Below are positions 7,369-13,846 of a stretch of DNA of 13,846 nucleotides, piece after piece. This DNA is from Patescibacteria group bacterium (GTDB lineage Bacteria > Patescibacteriota > Patescibacteriia > UBA2591 > UBA6264). The position numbers were made by a program, and so were the translations under genes. Numbering within the stretch: the stretch's first letter is position 1; every line of letters begins with the position of its first letter. The notes beneath the pieces were generated by a model. That model made no database searches and was not told the DNA's origin. It was given only the letters and a program-made list of their open reading frames with translations. The DNA lies in contig JACZVN010000003.1 in the NCBI GenBank assembly GCA_022572625.1, positions 1-13,846 of the forward strand, read 5' to 3'.

Positions 7369-9060
7369 TTAATCTCTGGTTACCCGCAATATTTCTTGTA
7401 AAGTAGTAACCCCCTCAAAAATTTTTTCAATCCCATTTTCAAGCATAGTCGTCATACCACTCTCAATCGCCACTTTCATAATTTCATCACTTGAAGCGTT
7501 TCTTAATACCATCTCCTTAATTTTTTCATTCATTTCTAAAATCTCATAAATGCCAATTCTTCCGGCATAACCAGTCTGAGAACATACTTTACATCCTTTG
7601 CCCTTATAAAGGGTAATTTTAGCTAAATCTAGATATCCTTTCTTTTTTAAAATCCTTATTAAAGATTTTTCTTTTTCAATCATCTCTTTTTCTTCCTTGG
7701 TTAACTTATAAGAATACCGACATTTTTCACAAATTACTCTCACTAATCTTTGAGCAATAGCAATATTCACGGTTGAAGCAATTAAAAATGGTTCTACTTC
7801 CATGTCTAATAATCGTGGCAGGGTGGTAGCCGCATCATTTGTATGCAAGGTTGATAAGACTAAATGACCGGTTAAAGCAGAATTAACGGCAATACTAGCG
7901 GTTTCTTTATCCCTAATTTCTCCGACCATAATAATATCCGGGTCCTGGCGGACAATGGCCCGCAAACCATTGGCAAAAGTAAGATTAGTTTTAGTGTTAA
8001 CTTGAATTTGACTTATTCCCTCAATGTCATATTCAACTGGATCTTCAATGGTAGAAATATGAACATCCCTGACATTTAAAATTTGTAAAATTGCGTAAAG
8101 GGTGGTAGTTTTACCGCTGCCGGTTGGGCCGGTGACTAAAATCATGCCATGCGGATGTTTAATCGCCCGATTAACCTTTTCTAAATCTCCGGCAAAAAAA
8201 CCTAAATCTTTTAAAGTAAACTGCCGATTTTGAGCGGCTAAAATACGCATCACCACATTTTCACCCTCAGTAACCGGAACCACTGATACCCTAATGTCGA
8301 TAAATCCTTCTTTAGTATTAAAACGAAACTTACCATCTTGAGCCGCCCGATGCTCATCAGTACGCATTTTAGATAAAATTTTAATCCGGGTGACAATAAG
8401 ATCCAGTAATTCTTTAGATAGCTCTAAAACGTCATGCATGATCCCGTCAATTCTAAAACGAACAACTATTTTATTAAGGTACGGCTCAATGTGAATATCA
8501 GAAGCTTTATTTAAATAGCCGTACATAATCAACATATCAACTATTTTAACCGTGGCCTCATCTCTTTGTTCTCGGCCAATGGCCTTATCTTTTAACCGTT
8601 TTAAAACTTTATTAAATTCGTCTTTTAAAGAAGGTTTATATCCAAAGAGCGAGTTTTCTAAATCATTTTTGGTAATAAAATATGGTATCACCTGTTCGCC
8701 GGTCCGTTTTTCAATAAAATGTCTAATCTCTAAATCATTAGGATCAGTCATAGCCACTTTTATTCCCTGTTCAGACCGGGCAAAAGCGACTATTCCCTTA
8801 GAATGGGCGACTAATTCAGGAATCAAATGTAAAACTTGGTCATCTATTTTCTCTTTGCTAAGATTAATAAAGGGAAAACCGATACTATCAGCAATTAATC
8901 CTCCCAATTGTTCATCATTAATTAAATGTTTATCAACTAAAACTTCAATTAAATCCTTTTTTTTCTTTTTAGCGGTTTGGACGGCAGTTTCAAAATCCGC
9001 CTCAGAAATATGATTAGGCTTAATTAATAATTCTTTTAATTTTTCAATCTTAATTTTCAT
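7369..9060 (-). CDS. pilB: Type IV pilus assembly ATPase PilB (GspE family)
   Basis: A 563-residue secretion ATPase. An N-terminal MshEN/T2SSE_N-type domain covers about 1-150, including GLIADSIGFPFINL near 54-67. The ATPase core holds SDIHIEP at 187-193, Walker A GPTGSGKT at 311-318 (Lys317), the Asp box STIEDPVEY at 336-344, Walker B DPDIIMVGEIRD at 373-384 (Glu381) and the His box GHLVLSTLHTNDA at 398-410 (His406). A zinc-binding tetracysteine is present at Cys444, Cys447, Cys490 and Cys493. The N-domain and the cysteine module mark a PilB/GspE extension motor, not the retraction motor PilT. All catalytic residues look intact. It hydrolyses ATP in the cytoplasm and works through PilC. It lies 85 bases after the unknown membrane gene, the widest gap in the cluster. 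No Shine-Dalgarno is visible before its ATG. Confidence 0.96.
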   Translation of the reverse strand: MKIKIEKLKELLIKPNHISEADFETAVQTAKKKKKDLIEVLVDKHLINDEQLGGLIADSIGFPFINLSKEKIDDQVLHLIPELVAHSKGIVAFARSEQGIKVAMTDPNDLEIRHFIEKRTGEQVIPYFITKNDLENSLFGYKPSLKDEFNKVLKRLKDKAIGREQRDEATVKIVDMLIMYGYLNKASDIHIEPYLNKIVVRFRIDGIMHDVLELSKELLDLIVTRIKILSKMRTDEHRAAQDGKFRFNTKEGFIDIRVSVVPVTEGENVVMRILAAQNRQFTLKDLGFFAGDLEKVNRAIKHPHGMILVTGPTGSGKTTTLYAILQILNVRDVHISTIEDPVEYDIEGISQIQVNTKTNLTFANGLRAIVRQDPDIIMVGEIRDKETASIAVNSALTGHLVLSTLHTNDAATTLPRLLDMEVEPFLIASTVNIAIAQRLVRVICEKCRYSYKLTKEEKEMIEKEKSLIRILKKKGYLDLAKITLYKGKGCKVCSQTGYAGRIGIYEILEMNEKIKEMVLRNASSDEIMKVAIESGMTTMLENGIEKIFEGVTTLQEILRVTRD

Positions 9061-9097
9061 GCCGTAAATTTTTACTAATTTAAGTAATTCATTTATT

Positions 9098-9127
9098 ACC
9101 CAAGCTCCAATGACAACCAGTTTGGGT
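9098..9127 (-). other. Weak inverted repeat in the spacer before pilB
   Basis: The arms ACCCAA (9098-9103) and TTGGGT (9122-9127) face each other, with one mismatch and two further pairs inside, leaving a loop of about 12 bases. It lies in the 85-base spacer between the unknown membrane gene and pilB. No T-run follows in the direction of transcription, so it is not a convincing terminator. It could be a processing or attenuation site, or chance. Confidence 0.3.
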
Positions 9128-9145
9128 TAATCAAATTACTCTATA

Positions 9146-9484
9146 TTATTTTTTAGTCAGCTTAACGATATCGCGACAACCATATAATAGAAAAATGTTT
9201 CCTAAAAGCCATAAACTAGGACCAATGAAGGCAACCCAAACATTTTCTCGGAAATCAAATAAAGCAAAGGCGACCCAAAGGAAAGCGACGGTATAAATCA
9301 TCAGCACCAAGCTAGTGGCAATTCGAGAAAAAGCCCTTTCTAAAACTCCACCGGCCATCACTTTTGAAGCGTGGTAAAGATAATAAACGGCAATTATTGC
9401 CACAATGGCCGCAATAATGCTAATAATTAATCCGACTATATCGGCAACACTCAATTTTAAGCCAAAAATATAATAAAATTGCAT
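9146..9484 (-). CDS. Unknown small membrane protein with three helices
   Basis: I do not recognise this 112-residue protein. Three hydrophobic segments are visible at about 13-37, 55-77 and 83-102. Between the first two is a short polar loop (HASKVMAGGVLERAFSRI), and the basic tail ends KLTKK. With three helices the ends fall on opposite sides of the membrane; by the positive-inside rule the C-terminal tail is probably cytoplasmic. There is no signal peptide distinct from the first helix and no catalytic motif. It lies 24 bases after the CheY-like gene and before pilB, in the same direction, so co-transcription with the pilus genes is likely. A role in pilus assembly, or as a membrane partner of the receiver protein, is possible but rests on position alone. 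Confidence 0.75.
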   Translation of the reverse strand: MQFYYIFGLKLSVADIVGLIISIIAAIVAIIAVYYLYHASKVMAGGVLERAFSRIATSLVLMIYTVAFLWVAFALFDFRENVWVAFIGPSLWLLGNIFLLYGCRDIVKLTKK

Positions 9485-9508
9485 AATATTTTTTAAATTA
9501 TCTATTTA

Positions 9509-9880
9509 CTAAAATACTTTTTCTATTTGTTTAATTACCTCTTTCATTGAAAAGTTAGATTTAACAATGTAATCAACTGCTCCCAACTCTTTAGCTTTTT
9601 CAATATCTGAATCTTGACTTAAATTAGAAAGGATAATCACTGGCATTTTTAATGTCTGATCAGCTTTAATTTCTTCTAATACCTCAAATCCATTTTTTTT
9701 AGGCATAATTAAATCTAATAAGACTAGGTCAGGTTTTTCTGATTTTATCTTATCGATTGCCTCTTGGCCGTTAACGGCTGACACCACTTCGTAACCAGCC
9801 CTAGTTAGCCCATCCTGATAAGCGCGAGCAATAAATTTATCATCTTCGGCTAATAGGATCTTTTTCTTATTCTTTGGCAT
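9509..9880 (-). CDS. Single-domain response regulator (CheY-like receiver)
   Basis: A 123-residue protein that is only a receiver domain. The acidic pocket is at Asp13 and Asp14 (LLAEDDKF), the phospho-accepting residue is Asp56 (LVLLDLIMP), the switch residue is Ser85 (VIILSN) and the conserved Lys is Lys107 (YIVKSNF). There is no DNA-binding or enzymatic output domain, so it should act by protein contact, as CheY, PilG or PilH do. It is the first gene of the pilus cluster, directly behind a likely promoter, and may modulate PilB or another pilus motor component. The only histidine kinase in the window lies about 7 kb further along the same cluster and is the natural candidate partner. The family is certain; the partner and target are inferred. 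Confidence 0.94.
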   Translation of the reverse strand: MPKNKKKILLAEDDKFIARAYQDGLTRAGYEVVSAVNGQEAIDKIKSEKPDLVLLDLIMPKKNGFEVLEEIKADQTLKMPVIILSNLSQDSDIEKAKELGAVDYIVKSNFSMKEVIKQIEKVF

Positions 9881-9910
9881 AGTTAATTTATATTATTAAT
9901 TACTTTATAT

Positions 9911-9939
9911 ATTATATCACATTTCTTCTAAAATACGTA
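9911..9939 (-). promoter_or_regulatory. Likely extended -10 promoter for the pilus operon
   Basis: On the minus strand TGATATAAT occupies 9919-9911: a perfect TATAAT (9916-9911) preceded by the TG of an extended -10. The -35 position (9939-9934, TACGTA, 17-base spacer) is poor, as is usual for extended -10 promoters. The TGA of this motif is the argS stop codon. Transcription would start near 9904, about 24 bases before the ATG of the receiver gene. AT-rich sequence makes chance TATAAT common, but the position at the only housekeeping-to-pilus junction supports it. Confidence 0.6.
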
Positions 9940-11641
9940 TCCCTAATAAGTTTAAACTATTCTTAATTACTTGTCCCACCCCTGAGATTAAAGCTAGACG
10001 AGCATCTTTTAAATCAGATTTAGCTTGTAAAACTCGATGTTGATGATAAAACTCATTAAACTTTTGACTTAATTTTAAACAATAATTAGCTAAATAAGCC
10101 GGATTATAATGATCAACTGATTTTCTAATAATTTCCGGATACATAAAAAGTAATTTAAGAAGCTCAATTTCTTCAACTTGACCTAAAACACGATAATTAA
10201 TCTTTTTTAATGCCTGGTTATTTTTTCTCAAAATAGATTGAATTCGAGCATAGGTATACTGAATATAAGGTCCAGTATCTCCTTCAAAAGAAATTGATTC
10301 TTTAGGTTTAAAATGAATATTTTGAACTGGCGTAAATTTAAGCAAAAAAAACTTAAGGGCGCCTAAAGCAATAATCTCAGCCCGGCGAGAAACTTCAACT
10401 GGACTAAGGCTAGAATTACGGTTTAAAATTTCACTCTTAGCCAATTGTTCCATCTCACTGATGATATCATCGGCCTCAACCACTGTTCCTTCTCTTGATT
10501 TCATTTTCACTACGGGTAAAGAAATTAAACCATAGGAAAGATGATAACATGTTTTAGCCCATTTAAAGCCAAAAATTTCTAAAACCCTGAATAAAACTTT
10601 AAAGTGGTAATCCTGTTCTGAACCAACCACGTAAATTGATCGATCTGGTTTAAACTGTTTTTGTTTTAATTTAGCCAAACCAATATCTTGGGTAACATAA
10701 ACACTAGTTCCGTCTGACCTGATTAAAACCTTTTTATCTAAACCATCTTTAGTTAAATCTATTTCCACTGCCCCATCTTCACGCTGATAACAAAGCCCTT
10801 TTTTTAGCGCGGCCAGGATAATTTTTTTTCCTGAATTATAAATATCGCTTTCATAATAAACATGATCAAAATCAACGCCAATCTTCTGATATGTTTTTTC
10901 CAACCCTTTAATCGCCCATTGATTCATTTTTTGCCATAAAGCCAGCGTAGCTGGATCTCCCTGTTCCCATTTTTTTAATAAATCCCTGGCCTGATTGATT
11001 AAAGTCGGGTCTTGTTTAGCTTTTTTTTCAAATAAAACATAATATTTGCCCACTAAATGATCCCCTTTTAATTTTTCTGATTCTGGTGTCTGATCCTGGC
11101 CCCATTTTTGATAAGCTAACATTGACTTGCAAATATGAACGCCCCGATCATTAATTAAATTAACTTTATTAACTTTAAAACCGGCAAAGCTCAATAAATT
11201 ACTTAAAGACCAACCTAAAAAATCATTGCGCAAGTGCCCTAAATGCTGGGGTTTATTAGTATTAGGAGCAGAATATTCAATTAAAATCTTTTTTCCTTGA
11301 CCCAAGTCCAGTTGACCAAAATCTTGCTTTTGTTTTAAAATTTCTTCCAAAACTGATTTAAACCAAATATTTTGATCAAGGAAAAAATTAACATAAGGCC
11401 CTGTATTTTCCACCCGACTTAAAGGTCCAATCTTTGAGTCTTTTAATTTTGCCGCGATATCAGCCGCCACCTTTTCCGGTGATTGGTGTAAATACTGAGC
11501 CGCCTTAAAACTGGCGATAAATAAATGGCCCATTTTTGGATCAGGTGGGATATCTAATTCAAAATCAAAATCGGAAGGCAAATCAGAGACAGCCTTCCTT
11601 AGAAGCTTAATAATATTTAGCTTAAGCTCTATAATCTTCAT
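9917..11641 (-). CDS. argS: Arginyl-tRNA synthetase
   Basis: A 574-residue class I aminoacyl-tRNA synthetase that charges tRNA-Arg with arginine. I place the start at the ATG at 11641 (MKIIELKLNIIKLL). The frame extends upstream to 11722, but that would add 27 unrelated residues overlapping the end of gap, whereas 11641 lies just 4 bases after the gap stop. Numbering from 11641: an N-terminal Arg-tRNA-synthetase domain (about 1-85), the HIGH motif as HLGH at 133-136 within APNTNKPQHLGHLRND, the KMSKS-type loop as KMKSREGT at 379-386, and a C-terminal DALR anticodon-binding domain beginning near YTYARIQS at 462-469. Length is normal for ArgS. It ends in TGA, which overlaps the putative promoter of the next operon. 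Confidence 0.96.
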   Translation of the reverse strand: MKIIELKLNIIKLLRKAVSDLPSDFDFELDIPPDPKMGHLFIASFKAAQYLHQSPEKVAADIAAKLKDSKIGPLSRVENTGPYVNFFLDQNIWFKSVLEEILKQKQDFGQLDLGQGKKILIEYSAPNTNKPQHLGHLRNDFLGWSLSNLLSFAGFKVNKVNLINDRGVHICKSMLAYQKWGQDQTPESEKLKGDHLVGKYYVLFEKKAKQDPTLINQARDLLKKWEQGDPATLALWQKMNQWAIKGLEKTYQKIGVDFDHVYYESDIYNSGKKIILAALKKGLCYQREDGAVEIDLTKDGLDKKVLIRSDGTSVYVTQDIGLAKLKQKQFKPDRSIYVVGSEQDYHFKVLFRVLEIFGFKWAKTCYHLSYGLISLPVVKMKSREGTVVEADDIISEMEQLAKSEILNRNSSLSPVEVSRRAEIIALGALKFFLLKFTPVQNIHFKPKESISFEGDTGPYIQYTYARIQSILRKNNQALKKINYRVLGQVEEIELLKLLFMYPEIIRKSVDHYNPAYLANYCLKLSQKFNEFYHQHRVLQAKSDLKDARLALISGVGQVIKNSLNLLGIRILEEM

Positions 11642-11645
11642 CTTC

Positions 11646-12674
11646 TTATATTTTTCGGCTGATATATTCAGCCATTTCCAAATATCGGCAAGCGTAACCA
11701 TATTCATTGTCATACCAGGCAATGATTTTAATCAAATTACCTTTTTCTCCTATTTCACCGCCTTTTTTGGAAACCATGGTTAATAGAAGATCGACTATGG
11801 CTGAATGGGAGTTGCCAACAAAATCAGAAGAAACCATTGGTTGATCAACCACGTCAAGAATGCCTTTTAACTCACCTTTAGCTGCTTGTTTAAAACTATT
11901 ATTAACTTCTTTCACCGTTGTTGGTTTTTTAACTAAACAAACCAAATCAATTAAAGAAACAATTGCTGTTGGCACGCGGATGGCTAATCCATCAAGCTTA
12001 CCTTCTAATTCAGGAATTGTCACAATCACTGATTTAGTCGCTCCAGTAGTAGTCGGAATGATATTTTGAGCGGCCGCTCGGGCCCGACGTAAATCACGGT
12101 GAGGCAAATCAAGTAATTTTTGATCATTAGTATAAGAATGAATAGTGGTCATCAAATTATATTCAATCTCATATTGATCATGCAAAACCTTAACCAAGGG
12201 AGCCAAGGCATTGGTGGTGCAAGAACCATTGGAAATGATGAAATCTTTTTTTGGATCAAATTTTTGCTGATTAACCCCTAAAACAAAAATAGGGATATCT
12301 GAACTTTTGGGCGGAGCCGAAAGTAAAACTCTTTTTGCCCCGGCCGCCAAATGTTTTTTAGCTAATTCACTGGTGGTAAAATGGCCGGTGCATTCTAAAA
12401 CAATATCCACTTTTAAATCTTTCCAGGGTAAATTCGCTGGATCTTGTTCTTTATAAACGGGAAATTTTTGGCCGTCAATGATAATGTGTTTTTCATCTGA
12501 ATCAACTTGATGGTCAAACTCGCCGTAAATAGAATCATACTTTAATAAATGAGCTAAAGTTTTAGTGTCAGTTAAATCATTAATGGCTATTATTTCTAAT
12601 TCCGAAGAATTAAGTGCCAAGCGAAAAACTGGCCGGCCAATCCTCCCAAATCCGTTTATTGCTATTTTAGTCAT
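11646..12674 (-). CDS. gap: Glyceraldehyde-3-phosphate dehydrogenase, type I
   Basis: A 342-residue NAD-dependent dehydrogenase that oxidises glyceraldehyde 3-phosphate to 1,3-bisphosphoglycerate in glycolysis. The Rossmann motif INGFGRIGRP is at 6-15. Asp33 in AINDLTD fits NAD preference. The active site SNGSCTTNALAP contains catalytic Cys152, and His179 in TTIHSYTNDQ is the general base. GATKSV and WYDNEYGY near the C-end are further family signatures. Length is typical (330-340) and all key residues are present. It lies 27 bases after the DJ-1/PfpI gene and 4 bases before argS. For a reduced genome this is likely part of the core fermentative energy pathway; no other glycolytic gene is in the window. 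Confidence 0.98.
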   Translation of the reverse strand: MTKIAINGFGRIGRPVFRLALNSSELEIIAINDLTDTKTLAHLLKYDSIYGEFDHQVDSDEKHIIIDGQKFPVYKEQDPANLPWKDLKVDIVLECTGHFTTSELAKKHLAAGAKRVLLSAPPKSSDIPIFVLGVNQQKFDPKKDFIISNGSCTTNALAPLVKVLHDQYEIEYNLMTTIHSYTNDQKLLDLPHRDLRRARAAAQNIIPTTTGATKSVIVTIPELEGKLDGLAIRVPTAIVSLIDLVCLVKKPTTVKEVNNSFKQAAKGELKGILDVVDQPMVSSDFVGNSHSAIVDLLLTMVSKKGGEIGEKGNLIKIIAWYDNEYGYACRYLEMAEYISRKI

Positions 12675-12701
12675 AATTTTTAATTATTAATTGTTTATGG
12701 T

Positions 12702-13334
12702 CTATTTTAATAATTCAGCAATGGTTTGACCAAACTCTTCCGCCGCCGCCGGTCCATTAGCGGTAACTATTTTCCCATCAACCACCACTGACTGGTCTAC
12801 ATACTCAACCTCCTGATCTTTTAAAATTTTAATATTGCTTTGATCAAGATCACTGCTCCAAACCGTCGCTTTTTTATCTTTTAAAACCCCGGCTTGAGCT
12901 AAAATAGATGGAGCAATACAAATTGCTCCCAAAACCTTATCTTTCTCAATCGCCGCCTGGGCTAACTGCTGCGCCGCGGCATTATTTATATATTCTACCG
13001 CTCCCGGACCGCCAATAAAAACAATTGCCTCAAAATCATTGACTTCTATTTGGTCAATCGTCTGATCAATGTTTACTTCCTGGCCAAATTTACCAATCGC
13101 CTTACCCTTAATTGAACTGGCTACCGTAACTTTTATATTTTTTTCTTCCAAAGCCTTTCTGGTCCCTTGATATTCCAAATCTTGAAAACCTTCCGCGGCA
13201 ATAATTAAAAGGACGTTTGGCTGAGGGGCTAAAATTTCGTTTGACATTGTTTCTTGTTTTTCATTTTTAAGATAACTAAATAAAATAACCGCTATTGATA
13301 AAATTATTAATAAAGTGACCAATTTTAGCTTCAT
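12702..13334 (-). CDS. Membrane-anchored DJ-1/PfpI family protein
   Basis: A 210-residue protein. Residues 4-22 (KLVTLLIILSIAVILFSYL) form a hydrophobic helix after a short basic start, so the protein is either exported or anchored with its domain outside. A DJ-1/PfpI fold covers about 39-210. The conserved acidic residue is Glu48 (AAEGFQDLEY), followed by the FIGGPGA turn at 106-112, the nucleophile Cys139 in GAICIAPSILAQAGVL and the closing TANGPAAAEEFG at 191-202. The residue after the cysteine is Ile, not the His of PfpI proteases, so a classic Cys-His protease is unlikely. Family members act as glyoxalases, deglycases, chaperones or hydrolases; the activity here is not determined. Its start overlaps the stop of the PSP1 gene as ATGA, which indicates translational coupling, and gap follows. 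Confidence 0.9.
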   Translation of the reverse strand: MKLKLVTLLIILSIAVILFSYLKNEKQETMSNEILAPQPNVLLIIAAEGFQDLEYQGTRKALEEKNIKVTVASSIKGKAIGKFGQEVNIDQTIDQIEVNDFEAIVFIGGPGAVEYINNAAAQQLAQAAIEKDKVLGAICIAPSILAQAGVLKDKKATVWSSDLDQSNIKILKDQEVEYVDQSVVVDGKIVTANGPAAAEEFGQTIAELLK

Positions 13335-13846
13335 TTTGATAATTGTGATTCGATATCACTTAAACTCACTTCGACCCTAGTCACTCCTTCACCCTTTTTA
13401 CCCTTTTTTTTAATGACGACAGTTTGTTTTAAAATATGCCAATCAATCACTTGTCCTTGGCCCTGTTTAGTTTTAATTTTACTGCCGATGGGCGGCAAAT
13501 TTTGGGCCAACTCTTTATACATCTTTTCTTCAAAGGCTAAGCAACATCTCAATCGTCCGCAAGGACCAGTTAATCGTTCTGAACCGCGATGAGAAAGCTG
13601 CTGATCCAACATCATTTCAGTGGTCACATTGCCCAATTTTTCTAAAAAAGTAGTGCAACAAAGCTTTCGTCCGCAAGGACCAATCGTACCTTCTAGCCCA
13701 GCCTCTTGCCGCGCTCCTACGTGATACATTCTAATAGACTTATGAAATTCTTTAACTAATTCTTTAACTAATACCCTTGCTCCTGGAGCGGCGGGAACAG
13801 CCTCTTCAAACCCTCTTCTGATAGGTTTTTGGGGAAACTCCATGAA
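13331..13846 (-). CDS. PSP1-domain/RicT (YaaT)-like iron-sulfur protein, partial (N-terminus beyond right edge)
   Basis: Only the C-terminal part is present. The frame is open to the right edge; an ATG at 13843 is probably internal, because RicT-type proteins have about 260-300 residues and need an N-terminal half upstream. Counting from 13843, two matching cysteine clusters are seen: GPCGRKLCC at 55-63 and GPCGRLRCC at 93-101, each C-x4-CC. These are the hallmark of the PSP1 C-terminal family, whose Bacillus member YaaT/RicT forms an Fe-S-containing complex with YlbF and YmcA that affects RNase Y. RVLVKELVKEF at 23-33 aligns with the usual RVDFRELVK segment but lacks its Asp-Phe-Arg. A basic beta-rich tail follows. 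The gene ends in TGA, overlapping the DJ-1 start by four bases. The role here is unknown. Confidence 0.88.
   Translation of the reverse strand, partial: FMEFPQKPIRRGFEEAVPAAPGARVLVKELVKEFHKSIRMYHVGARQEAGLEGTIGPCGRKLCCTTFLEKLGNVTTEMMLDQQLSHRGSERLTGPCGRLRCCLAFEEKMYKELAQNLPPIGSKIKTKQGQGQVIDWHILKQTVVIKKKGKKGEGVTRVEVSLSDIESQLSK

Noticed and set aside
8552..9013. 153-codon plus-strand frame opposite pilB
   Set aside because: It lies entirely antisense to the well-supported PilB N-terminal domain and shows low-complexity Ser/Leu-rich sequence typical of antisense shadows.
9098..9127. Rho-independent terminator before pilB
   Set aside because: The stem is only about six pairs plus two after a mismatch, and no T-tract follows on the transcribed strand.
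11642..11722. Upstream extension of argS to an ATG at 11722
   Set aside because: The added 27 residues overlap the last codons of gap in another frame and do not resemble an ArgS N-terminus; the ATG at 11641 sits 4 bases after the gap stop and begins the expected helix.
11860..12069. 69-codon plus-strand frame opposite gap
   Set aside because: Antisense to the conserved GAPDH catalytic domain; no independent support.
13741..13846. Frameshift in the N-terminal part of the PSP1 gene
   Set aside because: The atypical sequence near the edge first suggested a shift, but RVLVKELVKEF aligns without gaps to the family segment, and the other two frames soon hit stops without family similarity.
1..13846. 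Recoding of UGA as glycine (code 25)
   Set aside because: argS and the PSP1-like gene both end at TGA exactly where the families end, and no conserved gene has an in-frame TGA.

Overview
This AT-rich window carries fifteen genes, all read leftward (minus strand) and packed tightly. Gaps are 2 to 85 bases, and no stretch over 300 bases lacks a gene. It looks like chromosome from a small-genome bacterium, most likely a member of Candidatus Patescibacteria (CPR). That assignment is inferred from the style of the pilus operon, the odd pilins and the low GC; no rRNA or other firm marker is present. TGA ends at least two essential-looking genes (argS and the PSP1/RicT-like gene), so UGA is a stop here and the Gracilibacteria-type recoding does not apply.

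Right part, about 9917-13846, in transcription order: the C-terminal part of a PSP1/RicT-like iron-sulfur protein (cut by the right edge), a membrane-anchored DJ-1/PfpI protein, glyceraldehyde-3-phosphate dehydrogenase (gap) and arginyl-tRNA synthetase (argS). These are housekeeping genes.

Left part, about 1-9904: a type IV pilus operon. A likely extended -10 promoter overlaps the argS stop codon. It is followed by a CheY-like receiver, an unknown three-helix membrane protein, the assembly ATPase PilB, the platform protein PilC, a GspH-like prepilin, a 682-residue giant pilin-like protein, a PilW/GspJ-like prepilin, a PilX-like minor component, a six-helix membrane histidine kinase, and a PilM-like actin-fold ATPase cut by the left edge. 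PilB and PilC would extrude the pilins. PilM is expected to link the cytoplasmic motor to membrane partners. The receiver and kinase sit near the two ends of the cluster and are good candidates for a dedicated sensory pair. No PilT, PilD or secretin is seen.

The most striking item is the giant pilin-like protein. It has a class III prepilin N-terminus followed by two copies of a beta-rich module that flank about six 39-residue repeats resembling beta-propeller blades. The DNA period of the blades is exactly 117 bases over most of the array, and two copies differ by one base in about 39. It is a strong candidate for a pilus-tip adhesin or sensor. Other points of interest are a transmembrane helix at the C-end of PilM, unusual -1 residues at prepilin cleavage sites, and the general lack of Shine-Dalgarno sequences.
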